In this document: piece after piece, positions 40,678 to 49,540 of the stretch
How positions within the stretch are numbered: the stretch's first letter is position 1
How the letters are laid out: each line of letters starts with the position of its first letter
Source: Pseudomonas sp. 10-1B
GTDB taxonomy: Bacteria > Pseudomonadota > Gammaproteobacteria > Pseudomonadales > Pseudomonadaceae
Reading direction: 5' to 3'
Assembly (NCBI RefSeq): GCF_000935045.1
Contig: NZ_JYKS01000032.1
Span: 1-64,000, forward strand
Length of the DNA stretch: 64,000 bases
Made by a program: the position numbers and the translations under genes
Notes under the pieces: generated by a model
Seen by the model: only the letters and a program-made list of their open reading frames with translations
Databases searched by the model: none
Told to the model about the DNA's origin: nothing

Positions 40678-42150
40678 ATGGCCCGTTTCGGAACGCAAAA
40701 ACTCTACATTGATGGCGCTTACGTCGACTCTGGCAGCGATGCCACTTTCGAAGCCATCAACCCGGCTACCGGCGAAGTCCTCGCCCATGTGCAACGTGCC
40801 ACCGCGGCTGACGTCGAGAAGGCCGTGGAAAGCGCCGAGCGCGGCCAGAAGGTGTGGGCCGCGATGACCGCCATGCAGCGTTCGCGCATCCTGCGCCGCG
40901 CCGTCGACATCCTGCGCGAGCGCAACGACGAGCTGGCCATGCTGGAAACCCTGGACACCGGCAAGTCGTACTCGGAAACCCGCTACGTCGACATCGTCAC
41001 CGGCGCCGACGTGCTGGAGTACTACGCTGGCCTGGTGCCGGCCATCGAAGGCGAGCAGATCCCGCTGCGTGAATCGTCCTTCGTCTACACCCGCCGCGAG
41101 CCGCTGGGCGTGACCGTCGGTATCGGCGCCTGGAACTACCCGATCCAGATCGCCCTGTGGAAGTCCGCCCCGGCCCTGGCTGCCGGCAACGCGATGATCT
41201 TCAAGCCGTCGGAAGTCACCTCGCTGACCACCCTGAAACTGGCCGAGATCTACACCGAAGCCGGTCTGCCGAACGGTGTGTTCAACGTTCTCACCGGCAG
41301 CGGCCGCGAAGTCGGCACCTGGCTGACCGAGCACCCGCGCATCGAAAAAGTCTCCTTCACAGGCGGCACCACCACCGGCAAGAAGGTCATGGCCAGCGCC
41401 TCGAGCTCGTCGCTCAAGGAAGTCACCATGGAGCTGGGCGGCAAGTCGCCGCTGATCATCTGCGCCGACGCCGACCTGGACAAGGCCGCCGACATCGCCA
41501 TGATGGCCAACTTCTACAGCTCGGGCCAGGTGTGCACCAACGGCACCCGCGTGTTCATCCCGGCTGAAATGAAGGCGGCTTTCGAAGCCAAGATCGTCGA
41601 ACGCGTTGCCCGCATCCGCGCCGGCAACCCGGAAGACGAAAACACCAACTTCGGCCCGCTGGTCAGCTTCCAGCACATGGAAAGCGTGCTCGGCTACATC
41701 GCCAAGGGTAAAGAAGAAGGTGCCCGCGTGCTGTGCGGCGGTGAGCGCCTGACCGCCGGTGATTTCGCCAAGGGCGCGTTCGTCGCCCCGACCGTGTTCA
41801 CCGACTGCAGCGACGACATGACCATCGTCAAGGAAGAGATCTTCGGCCCGGTGATGAGCATCCTCACCTACGAGACCGAAGAAGAAGTGATCCGCCGTGC
41901 CAACGACACCGAATACGGCCTGGCCGCCGGTGTCTGCACCAACGACATCACCCGTGCCCACCGCATCATCCACAAGCTCGAAGCCGGTATCTGCTGGATC
42001 AACGCCTGGGGTGAATCGCCGGCCGAAATGCCGGTCGGTGGCTACAAGCAGTCGGGCGTCGGCCGTGAGAACGGTATCAGCTCGCTGGCTCAATACACTC
42101 GCATCAAGTCGGTCCAGGTCGAGCTGGGCGGCTATTCGTCGGTCTTCTGA
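40678..42150 (+). CDS. betB: Betaine aldehyde dehydrogenase
   Basis: 490 aa, the exact length of the P. aeruginosa enzyme. Oxidises betaine aldehyde to glycine betaine with NAD(P)+. Glu252 in MELGGKSPL and Cys286 in SGQVCTNGTR are the general base and nucleophile, and the nucleotide site is around WNYPIQIALWKSAPALAAGN. ATG follows GAGGACACT. It follows betI and precedes betA, from which it is separated by a 153-bp gap holding a long hairpin repeat that could set different expression of the two enzymes. Confidence 0.97.
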   Translation: MARFGTQKLYIDGAYVDSGSDATFEAINPATGEVLAHVQRATAADVEKAVESAERGQKVWAAMTAMQRSRILRRAVDILRERNDELAMLETLDTGKSYSETRYVDIVTGADVLEYYAGLVPAIEGEQIPLRESSFVYTRREPLGVTVGIGAWNYPIQIALWKSAPALAAGNAMIFKPSEVTSLTTLKLAEIYTEAGLPNGVFNVLTGSGREVGTWLTEHPRIEKVSFTGGTTTGKKVMASASSSSLKEVTMELGGKSPLIICADADLDKAADIAMMANFYSSGQVCTNGTRVFIPAEMKAAFEAKIVERVARIRAGNPEDENTNFGPLVSFQHMESVLGYIAKGKEEGARVLCGGERLTAGDFAKGAFVAPTVFTDCSDDMTIVKEEIFGPVMSILTYETEEEVIRRANDTEYGLAAGVCTNDITRAHRIIHKLEAGICWINAWGESPAEMPVGGYKQSGVGRENGISSLAQYTRIKSVQVELGGYSSVF

Positions 42151-42154
42151 CCGA

Positions 42155-42282
42155 CAGCTTCAAGTCGCTAGCTTCAAGCTGCAAGAAAGAGCCGGTCGGC
42201 GTATGCCACCGGCCCTTGCAAGCCTCATCCATTCGCGAGCTTCGCACGACTGCTTTTCTTGCAGCTTGTAGCTTGAAGCTTG
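42155..42282. repeat. Long inverted repeat inside the betB-betA gap
   Basis: Perfect 14-bp arms CAAGCTGCAAGAAA (42175-42188) and TTTCTTGCAGCTTG (42255-42268), extended by imperfect AGCTTCAAG / CTTGAAGCT pairing. It is unlike the REP elements and resembles the hairpin in the gltB-gltD gap (GCTGCAAG, GCTACAAG units). It sits within an operon just before the betA Shine-Dalgarno. Confidence 0.8.
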
Positions 42283-42303
42283 CCGCTCAAATGGGAGAAA
42301 CCC

Positions 42304-43995
42304 ATGGAATACGATTACATCATCGTCGGTGCCGGTTCGGCCGGTAACACCCTGGCCACTCGCCTGACCGAAGATGCCGGCGTCACCGTACTGCTGCTGG
42401 AAGCCGGTGGCCCCGACTACCGCTTCGACTTCCGCACCCAGATGCCAGCCGCACTGGCCTTCCCGCTGCAGGGCCGCCGCTACAACTGGGCCTACGAGAC
42501 CGACCCGGAGCCGCACATGGACGGCCGCCGCATGGAATGTGGCCGCGGCAAGGGCCTGGGTGGCTCGTCGCTGATCAACGGCATGTGCTACATCCGTGGT
42601 AACGCCATGGACTTCGACGGCTGGGCAGAGCTGCCAGGCCTGGAAGACTGGACCTACCTCGACTGCCTGCCGTACTTCCGCAAGGCCGAAACCCGCGACA
42701 TCGGCCCGAACGACTACCACGGCGGCGAAGGCCCGGTCAGCGTGACCACGCCAAAAGCCGGCAACAACCCGCTGTTCCACGCCATGGTCGAAGCCGGCGT
42801 GCAGGCCGGTTACCCGCGCACCGAAGACCTCAACGGCTACCAGCAGGAAGGCTTCGGTCCGATGGACCGTACCGTGACCAAGCAAGGCCGCCGCTCCAGC
42901 ACCGCCCGCGGCTACCTGGACCAGTCCAAGAAGCGCCCGAACCTGACCATCGTCACCCATGCCCTGACTGACCGCGTGCTGTTCGACGGCAAGCGCGCTG
43001 TCGGCGTGACCTACCTGGTCGGCGACAGCGAAGAGCGTGTCGAAGCCCGCGCACGCAAGGAAGTGATCGTCAGCTCCGGCGCCATCGCTTCGCCGCAGCT
43101 GCTGCAACGCTCCGGCGTTGGCCCGCGCGCCCTGCTGGAAAGCCTCGACATCCCGGTGGTGCACGACCTGCCGGGCGTCGGCGAAAACCTGCAGGACCAC
43201 CTGGAGCTGTACCTGCAGTACGCTTGCACCCAGCCGGTATCGCTGTACCCATCGCTGCTGTGGTGGAACCAGCCAGCCATCGGTGCCGAATGGATGTTCA
43301 AGGGCACTGGCATCGGCGCCAGCAACCAGTTCGAGGCCGGCGGTTTCATTCGTACTCGCCCTGAGTTCGAATGGCCGAACATCCAGTATCATTTCCTGCC
43401 GGTAGCGATCAACTACAACGGCTCCAACGGGGTGAAGGAGCACGGCTTCCAGGCGCATATGGGCTCGATGCGCTCGCCAAGCCGTGGTCGCGTACAGGCC
43501 AAGTCCAAGGACCCGCGCCAACACCCGAGCATCCTGTTCAACTACATGGCCACCGAGCAGGACTGGCAGGAGTTCCGTGACGGCATCCGCCTGACCCGCG
43601 AAATCATGGCCCAGCCGGCGCTGGACCCGTACCGCGGCCGCGAGATCAGCCCGGGCGCGCACGTGCAAACCGACGAGGAACTGGACAAGTTCATCCGCGA
43701 GCACGCCGAAACCGCCTTCCACCCGTCCTGCTCGTGCAAGATGGGCACCGACGACATGGCGGTGGTCGACAATCAGGGTCGCGTGCACGGCATGCAGGGC
43801 CTGCGCGTGGTCGATGCGTCGATCATGCCGATCATCATCACCGGCAACCTCAACGCCACCACGATCATGATCGCCGAGAAGATCTCGGACAAGATCCGTG
43901 GCCGCAAGCCGCTGGCGCGCAGCACCGCCAAGTACTACAAGGCCAACGGTGCACCGGTGAAGGGCAAGCCGATGCGTGAAGTGAAGCAGGCGTAA
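42304..43995 (+). CDS. betA: Choline dehydrogenase
   Basis: 563 aa from the ATG at 42304, which follows GGGAGA; an upstream TTG at 42280 lies in the repeat and is rejected. A GMC-family flavoprotein: YDYIIVGAGSAGNTLATRLT is the FAD-binding fold, GLGGSSLINGMCYIRG and SSGAIASPQLLQRSGVGP are GMC signatures, and FHPSCSCKMG with VDASIMPIIITGNLNATT form the active site. It oxidises choline to betaine aldehyde, passing electrons to the respiratory chain at the membrane. Last gene of betIBA, followed by a REP pair and terminator. Confidence 0.97.
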   Translation: MEYDYIIVGAGSAGNTLATRLTEDAGVTVLLLEAGGPDYRFDFRTQMPAALAFPLQGRRYNWAYETDPEPHMDGRRMECGRGKGLGGSSLINGMCYIRGNAMDFDGWAELPGLEDWTYLDCLPYFRKAETRDIGPNDYHGGEGPVSVTTPKAGNNPLFHAMVEAGVQAGYPRTEDLNGYQQEGFGPMDRTVTKQGRRSSTARGYLDQSKKRPNLTIVTHALTDRVLFDGKRAVGVTYLVGDSEERVEARARKEVIVSSGAIASPQLLQRSGVGPRALLESLDIPVVHDLPGVGENLQDHLELYLQYACTQPVSLYPSLLWWNQPAIGAEWMFKGTGIGASNQFEAGGFIRTRPEFEWPNIQYHFLPVAINYNGSNGVKEHGFQAHMGSMRSPSRGRVQAKSKDPRQHPSILFNYMATEQDWQEFRDGIRLTREIMAQPALDPYRGREISPGAHVQTDEELDKFIREHAETAFHPSCSCKMGTDDMAVVDNQGRVHGMQGLRVVDASIMPIIITGNLNATTIMIAEKISDKIRGRKPLARSTAKYYKANGAPVKGKPMREVKQA

Positions 43996-44004
43996 GCCTG
44001 CACC

Positions 44005-44098
44005 GGCCTCTTCGCGGGCGCGCCCGCTCCCACAGGTACTGCATCGCCAGCAAGCCTTGTGATATCCCTGTGGGAGCGGGCAAGCCCGCGAAGAGGCC
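44005..44098. repeat. REP pair, class B stem variant
   Basis: Inverted pair with CTTCGCGGGCGCGCCCGCTCCC on the left and GGGAGCGGGCAAGCCCGCGAAG on the right: the loop of one half is GGGCGCGCCC, the other GGGCAAGCCC. It follows betA. Confidence 0.85.
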
Positions 44099-44114
44099 CG
44101 CCCAGGCACTACAA

Positions 44115-44142
44115 CAAAAGGCACCCACCACGGTGCCTTTTG
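44115..44142. terminator. Terminator after betA
   Basis: 11-bp stem CAAAAGGCACC / GGTGCCTTTTG around 6 nt, with its A and T runs inside the stem ends, 120 bp after betA. Confidence 0.8.
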
Positions 44143-44273
44143 TACATCTGCAGAAACGCTTTACATGCTGCCAATTCATCAGGTTAGAATCGATTGGCAC
44201 GCGACCTGCTAGCTTTTGCTGAAAAGTACGCTACCAAGTCCCTTTTCCCCGCGCTGTCCCGGAGTACCTGCCT

Positions 44274-46016
44274 TTGGATGCAAGCACCATCAACAGCCTG
44301 TTCCTGATCGGCGCATTGCTGGTGGGCGCAAGTATCCTGGTCAGCTCGCTGTCGTCGCGCCTGGGCATCCCTATCCTGGTCATCATCCTCGCCGTCGGCA
44401 TGGTCGCTGGTGTAGACGGTGGCGGGATCATCTTCAACAACTACCCGACCGCCTACCTGGTGGGCAACCTGGCACTGGCCGTGATCCTGCTCGACGGTGG
44501 CCTGCGCACGCGCGTGGCGAGCTTCCGCGTGGCATTGTGGCCGGCGCTGTCGCTGGCCACCGTCGGTGTGATGATCACCACCGCGCTCACCGGCATGGTG
44601 GCTGCCTGGCTGTTCGACCTGAGCCTGATCCAGGGCCTGCTGATCGGTGCCATCGTCGGCTCCACCGACGCCGCGGCGGTGTTCTCGCTGCTCGGCGGCA
44701 AAGGCCTGAACGAGCGGGTCACCGCCACCCTGGAAATCGAATCAGGCAGTAACGACCCGATGGCGGTGTTCCTCACCGTCACCCTCATCGACATGATCGC
44801 CAGCGGTCAGACCGGCCTGCACTGGAGCTTGCTGGGCCACCTGCTGCGCGAGTTCGGCATCGGCGGGCTGTTGGGCCTGGGCGGCGGCTGGCTGATGCTG
44901 CAGCTGGTCAACCGCATCAGCCTGGCTGGCGGCCTGTACCCCATCCTGGTGATAGCCGGCGGCCTGGTAGTGTTCTCGCTGACCAACGCCCTGCATGGCA
45001 GCGGCTTCCTTGCCGTGTACCTGTGCGGCCTGGTGCTGGGTAACAAGCCGATCCGCAGCCGCCACGGCATCCTGCACATGCTCGACGGCATGGCCTGGCT
45101 GGCCCAGATCGGCATGTTCCTGGTGCTGGGGCTGCTGGTCACGCCCCACGACCTGCTGCCGATCGCCCTGCCCGCGCTGGGCCTGGCGCTGTGGATGATC
45201 CTGGTGGCGCGGCCGCTGTCGGTGGTCGCTGCACTGCTACCGTTCAAGGCCTTCCATGGCCGCGAGAAAGGCTTCATTTCCTGGGTTGGCCTGCGCGGCG
45301 CGGTACCGATCATTCTGGCGGTATTCCCGCTGATGGCCGGCCTGCCCGACGCCCAGCTGTTCTTCAACCTGGCGTTCTTCATCGTACTGGTGTCACTGCT
45401 GGTGCAAGGCACCAGCCTGCCGTGGATGGCCAAGCTGTTGAAAGTGACAGTACCGCCAGACCCGGCGCCGATCTCCCGTTCCGCCCTGGAAGTGCACATC
45501 ACCAGCGAGTGGGAAATGTTCGTCTACCGCCTGGGTACCGAAAAATGGTGCATCGGCGCCGCCCTGCGCGAGCTGAAAATGCCCGAAGGCACGCGGATCG
45601 CCGCACTGTTCCGTGGCGAGCAGTTGCTGCACCCGTCGGGCAGCACCGTGCTGGAAGTGGGCGACATGCTCTGCGTGATCGGCCATGAGCACAACCTGCC
45701 GGCCCTGGGCAAACTGTTCAGCCAGGCACCGCAGCGCGGCCTGGACCTGCGCTTCTTTGGCGACTTCGTGCTCGAAGGCGATGCCGAACTGGGTGCGGTG
45801 GCGGCACTGTACGGCCTGAAACTCGATGGCCTGGACGCGAAAATGCCACTGGCACAGTTCATCCGACAGAAGGTCGGAGGCGCTCCAGTAGTAGGTGATC
45901 AGGTCGAATGGCATGGCACGATCTGGACCGTGGCGACCATCGACGGGAACAAGATCCAGAAAGTGGGCGTCAGATTCCCCGAAGGAACGCGACCCGGACC
46001 AGGATTGTTCCTCTAA
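44274..46016 (+). CDS. nhaP2: Potassium/proton antiporter, NhaP2/CvrA type
   Basis: 580 aa (E. coli NhaP2 is 578). The start is TTG at 44274, supported by GGAG 9 nt upstream and by the family N-terminus MDASTINSLFLIGALLVGAS. Twelve to thirteen membrane segments fill the first 390 residues (CPA1 fold, DGGLRTRVASFR and STDAAAVFSLLGGKGLNERV), then an RCK_C-like domain (about 400-490) and a CorC/HlyC-like C-terminal domain. It expels K+ or Na+ for H+ at low osmolarity or high K+. It is 35 nt ahead of the MscK gene, so both may answer osmotic change. Confidence 0.93.
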   Translation: MDASTINSLFLIGALLVGASILVSSLSSRLGIPILVIILAVGMVAGVDGGGIIFNNYPTAYLVGNLALAVILLDGGLRTRVASFRVALWPALSLATVGVMITTALTGMVAAWLFDLSLIQGLLIGAIVGSTDAAAVFSLLGGKGLNERVTATLEIESGSNDPMAVFLTVTLIDMIASGQTGLHWSLLGHLLREFGIGGLLGLGGGWLMLQLVNRISLAGGLYPILVIAGGLVVFSLTNALHGSGFLAVYLCGLVLGNKPIRSRHGILHMLDGMAWLAQIGMFLVLGLLVTPHDLLPIALPALGLALWMILVARPLSVVAALLPFKAFHGREKGFISWVGLRGAVPIILAVFPLMAGLPDAQLFFNLAFFIVLVSLLVQGTSLPWMAKLLKVTVPPDPAPISRSALEVHITSEWEMFVYRLGTEKWCIGAALRELKMPEGTRIAALFRGEQLLHPSGSTVLEVGDMLCVIGHEHNLPALGKLFSQAPQRGLDLRFFGDFVLEGDAELGAVAALYGLKLDGLDAKMPLAQFIRQKVGGAPVVGDQVEWHGTIWTVATIDGNKIQKVGVRFPEGTRPGPGLFL

Positions 46017-46051
46017 ACTTCGTTTCTGCCGGATCCACAAGTAGTCTGCCT

Positions 46052-49000
46052 ATGTCCCTGCGCGTACACCTTCGCACAGCCCTGCTCGGGCTGTGCCTGT
46101 CTCTTTCCTTTGCGGCCATCGCGGCAGAAGCCCCAACCACCGCCGGCATCCAGAACAGCCTCGACAAGATCGCCGAGCGCAAGCTACCCGAAGCCGAGCA
46201 GAAAGCCTTGCAGCAGGTGCTGGAGCAAACCCTCAACCTGCTCGCCAGCAAGGAAGACAACGAGAAGAAACTGGCCGCGCTCAAGCAGCAACTGGCCGAT
46301 GCGCCGAAAGAAACCAGCGACAACCAGCGCGAACTGGCCAAACTCAAGGAAAGCAAGGCGCAGCCGGTGGTCCAGCGCTATGCCAGCCTCAGCGTGCCGC
46401 AGTTGGAGCAGATGCTCAGCGAGCGCAGCACCCTGCAGGGCGAGTTGCAGAAGGCGCTGTCCGAAGCCAACAGCCTGATCATCAATTCGCAGACCCGCCC
46501 GGAACGCGCCCAGGCCGAAATCAGCAACAGCCAGGCACGCACCCAGCAGATCAACAGCATCCTCAAGAACGGCAAAGACGCCGGCAAACCGATCAACGCC
46601 GACCAGCGCAACCAGCTCAATGCCGAGTTGGCCTCGCTCAATGCGCTGACCCTGCTGCGCCGCCAGGAGCTGGCCGGCAACAGCCTGCTGCAAGACCTGG
46701 GCAACGCCCGCCACGACCTGCTGATCGAACGCGCCGCGCGCCTGGAGCAGGAAATCCAGGACCTGCAGACGCTGATCAACGACAAGCGCCTGGCCCAGTC
46801 CCAGGAAGCGGTCACCCAGCAGTCGATCGAGGCCCAGAAAGCCGGCGGCAGCAGCCTGCTGGCCACCGAAAGCTCGGTCAACCTCAAGCTCTCCGACTAC
46901 CTGCTCAAGAGCACCGACCGTCTCAACGAACTGACCCAGCAGAACCTGCGTACCAAGCAGCAACTGGACAGCCTGACCCAGGCCGACCAGGCGCTGGACG
47001 AGCAGATCAACGTGCTCAAGGGCAGCCTGCTGTTATCGAAGATTCTCTACAAACAGAAACAGACCCTGCCGCACCTGAAGGTCGACCGCAACCTGGCCGA
47101 CCAGATCGCCGACACCCGCCTGTACCAATTCGAGGTCAACCAGCAACGCGAGCAGATGAGCAACCCGGTCACCTACGTCGACAAGCTGCTGGCCGCGCAG
47201 CCGCAGGAAGAGGTGAACCCGCAGCTGCGCAAGGCCTTGCTGGAAGTGGCGATCACCCGCAGCGACCTGCTGGAACGGCTGAACCGCGAGCTGTCGGCGC
47301 TGCTCAACGAATCGATCACCCTGCAGCTCAACCAGAAGCAGTTGCTGAGCACCGCGCAGAGCCTGCGCACCACCCTCGACGAGCAGATGTTCTGGATCCC
47401 CAGCAACAAACCGCTGGACTGGGACTGGCTGAGTTATGTGCCAGAGCGCCTGGCTGACCAGGTCGCCAACCTGCCGTGGAGCTCGGGCCTGAAGGAACTG
47501 GCCGACGGCCTGAGCCAGCGCCCGCTGCTGTTCCTGCCACTGTTGCTGGCGATCGGCGCCCTGCTGTGGCGGCGCAAGTACCTGCACCAACGGCTGGGCA
47601 AGGTGCATCAGGATATCGGCCACTTCCGCCGTGACAGCCAGTGGCACACACCCCAGGCGATCCTCATCAACATCCTCCTGGCAATGCCGGTCAGCCTGGG
47701 CCTGGCCCTGTGCAGCTACGCCCTGCAGATCGACGCCCGCGGGCAGAACGCCAACCTCGGCGCCGCACTCTGGCAACTGGCCCAGGCCTGGCTGGTGTTC
47801 TACACCGCCTACCGCATCCTCGCCCCCGGTGGCGTGGCAGAAATCCACTTCCGCTGGCACAAGCCGCAGGTCGAATTCCTGCGCGGCTGGGTGCGCCGCC
47901 TGGGTACCGTGGTGCTGGCGCTGGTCGGCGTGGTGGCGGTGGCCGAGCATCAGCCTTCGGCGCTGGCCGACGATGTGCTGGGCATCGGCGTGGTGCTGAC
48001 CTGCTACGCGCTGATGGCCTGGCTACTCAGCCGCCTGCTGCTCAGCAGCCCCGCGCACCGCGACACCTCGCTGTTCCGCAAGGCCGTGGGCGTGGCCTTC
48101 ACCGCCCTGCCCATCGCCCTGTTCGTGGCCGTGTGCTTCGGCTACTACTACACCGCGCTGAAACTCACCGACCGGCTGATCTACACCCTGTACCTGCTGT
48201 TGTTCTGGCTGGTGATCGAGGCTGCGTTCGTGCGTGGCCTCTCGGTCGCGGCACGGCGCCTGGCCTACCAGCGCGCGCTCAGCAAGCGGGCGGCGGCCAA
48301 GGAAGGGCTGGATGGCGAAGTCATCAGCGAAGAGCCGACCCTGGACATCGAACAGGTCAACCAGCAGTCGCTGCGCCTGATCCGCCTGGCCCTGCTCGGC
48401 GGTTTCATCGCCGGCCTGTACTGGGTGTGGTCGGACCTGATCACCGTGTTCGCCTACCTCAACAACTTCGTCCTGTACGAATACACCAGCGGCACCGGTG
48501 CCGCCGCCAGCATGGTGCCGATCAGCCTCGGCGACCTGCTGGGCGCGCTGGTGATCGTCGGCATCACCTTTGCCCTGGCCGGCAACTTGCCGGGCCTGCT
48601 GGAGGTACTGGTGCTGTCGCGCCTGAACCTGGCCCAGGGTAGCGCCTACGCCACCACCACGCTGTTGTCGTACACCATCGTCGGCGTCGGCATCGTCAGC
48701 ACCCTGTCGACCCTGGGGGTCAGCTGGGACAAGCTGCAATGGCTGGTGGCCGCGCTGTCGGTAGGCCTGGGCTTCGGCATGCAGGAGATCTTCGCCAACT
48801 TCATCTCCGGCATCATGATCCTGTTCGAGCGCCCGGTGCGCATCGGCGACACCATCACCATCGGCAACCTGTCAGGCACGGTCAGCAAGATCCGCATCCG
48901 CGCCACCACCATCACCGACTTCGACCGCAAGGACATCATCGTCCCCAACAAGACCTTCATCACCGGCCAGCTGATCAACTGGTCGCTGACCGACACCGTC

Positions 49001-49360
49001 ACCCGGGTGACGCTGAAGCTGGGCATCGACTACGGCTCCGACCTCGACCTGGTGCGCGAGCTGTTGCTCAAGGGCGCACATGAGAACCCGCGGGTGCTCA
49101 AGGACCCGGAGCCGATCGTGTACTTCCTCAACTTCGGCGAAAGCTCGCTGGACCACGAGCTGCGCATGCACGTACGCGACCTGGGCGACCGCAACCCGAC
49201 CCTGGACGAGATCAACCGCTACATCAACCGCGAGTTCAAGGCGCACGACATCAAGATCTCGGTGCGCCAGGTGGAGGTATTCCTGATGGACCCGAAAGGC
49301 GGCAAGCAGCAGCTGATTCCCATGGAACAGCCGAAATCGGATGGCACTCAACCTGTGTGA
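46052..49360 (+). CDS. mscK: Mechanosensitive channel MscK (KefA) family
   Basis: 1102 aa from the ATG at 46052 (E. coli MscK is 1120). A signal peptide (LLGLCLSLSFAAIAA) is followed by about 460 periplasmic residues rich in coiled coil, then some 11 membrane segments (about 490-920) and a C-terminal MscS core. The pore-lining helix and vestibule are seen in LVAALSVGLGFGMQEIFANF near residue 895 and RPVRIGDTITIGNLSGTVSKI after it. It opens on membrane tension and, in E. coli, needs external K+. MscM-type YjeP is the alternative; length and neighbouring K+/H+ antiporter favour MscK. Confidence 0.92.
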   Translation: MSLRVHLRTALLGLCLSLSFAAIAAEAPTTAGIQNSLDKIAERKLPEAEQKALQQVLEQTLNLLASKEDNEKKLAALKQQLADAPKETSDNQRELAKLKESKAQPVVQRYASLSVPQLEQMLSERSTLQGELQKALSEANSLIINSQTRPERAQAEISNSQARTQQINSILKNGKDAGKPINADQRNQLNAELASLNALTLLRRQELAGNSLLQDLGNARHDLLIERAARLEQEIQDLQTLINDKRLAQSQEAVTQQSIEAQKAGGSSLLATESSVNLKLSDYLLKSTDRLNELTQQNLRTKQQLDSLTQADQALDEQINVLKGSLLLSKILYKQKQTLPHLKVDRNLADQIADTRLYQFEVNQQREQMSNPVTYVDKLLAAQPQEEVNPQLRKALLEVAITRSDLLERLNRELSALLNESITLQLNQKQLLSTAQSLRTTLDEQMFWIPSNKPLDWDWLSYVPERLADQVANLPWSSGLKELADGLSQRPLLFLPLLLAIGALLWRRKYLHQRLGKVHQDIGHFRRDSQWHTPQAILINILLAMPVSLGLALCSYALQIDARGQNANLGAALWQLAQAWLVFYTAYRILAPGGVAEIHFRWHKPQVEFLRGWVRRLGTVVLALVGVVAVAEHQPSALADDVLGIGVVLTCYALMAWLLSRLLLSSPAHRDTSLFRKAVGVAFTALPIALFVAVCFGYYYTALKLTDRLIYTLYLLLFWLVIEAAFVRGLSVAARRLAYQRALSKRAAAKEGLDGEVISEEPTLDIEQVNQQSLRLIRLALLGGFIAGLYWVWSDLITVFAYLNNFVLYEYTSGTGAAASMVPISLGDLLGALVIVGITFALAGNLPGLLEVLVLSRLNLAQGSAYATTTLLSYTIVGVGIVSTLSTLGVSWDKLQWLVAALSVGLGFGMQEIFANFISGIMILFERPVRIGDTITIGNLSGTVSKIRIRATTITDFDRKDIIVPNKTFITGQLINWSLTDTVTRVTLKLGIDYGSDLDLVRELLLKGAHENPRVLKDPEPIVYFLNFGESSLDHELRMHVRDLGDRNPTLDEINRYINREFKAHDIKISVRQVEVFLMDPKGGKQQLIPMEQPKSDGTQPV

Positions 49361-49397
49361 GTGGACTCCATAGGACATGAACGCCCAAAATGCCTGC

Positions 49398-49513
49398 GAG
49401 GGCTTCGCCCTCGATCGCCGGCAAGCCAGCTCCCACAGGCACTGCACATGACTTGAAGTCGGCGTGGTCGGTGTGGGAGCCGGCTTGCCGGCGATGGGCC
49501 GCAAAGCGGCCCC
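49398..49513. repeat. REP pair, class A stem with outer hairpins
   Basis: Inner GCCGGCAAGCCAGCTCCCACAGG and complement, with an odd left outer arm GAGGGCTTCGCCCTC and a standard right arm GGGCCGCAAAGCGGCCCC. It lies between mscK and selO on the same strand. Confidence 0.85.
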
Positions 49514-49540
49514 CTAGGCATCGATTTCCAGGAGCAGCCC

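Noticed and set aside
42155..42282. A rho-independent terminator between betB and betA
   Set aside because: The hairpin is long with a large loop and no T-tract after the second arm, and the genes belong to one operon, so it is listed as a repeat.
46093..47457. A 454-codon frame on the plus strand inside mscK
   Set aside because: It is a +2/+3 frame shadow of the coiled-coil region, rich in Gln, Pro, Arg and Ala, with no start signal of its own.
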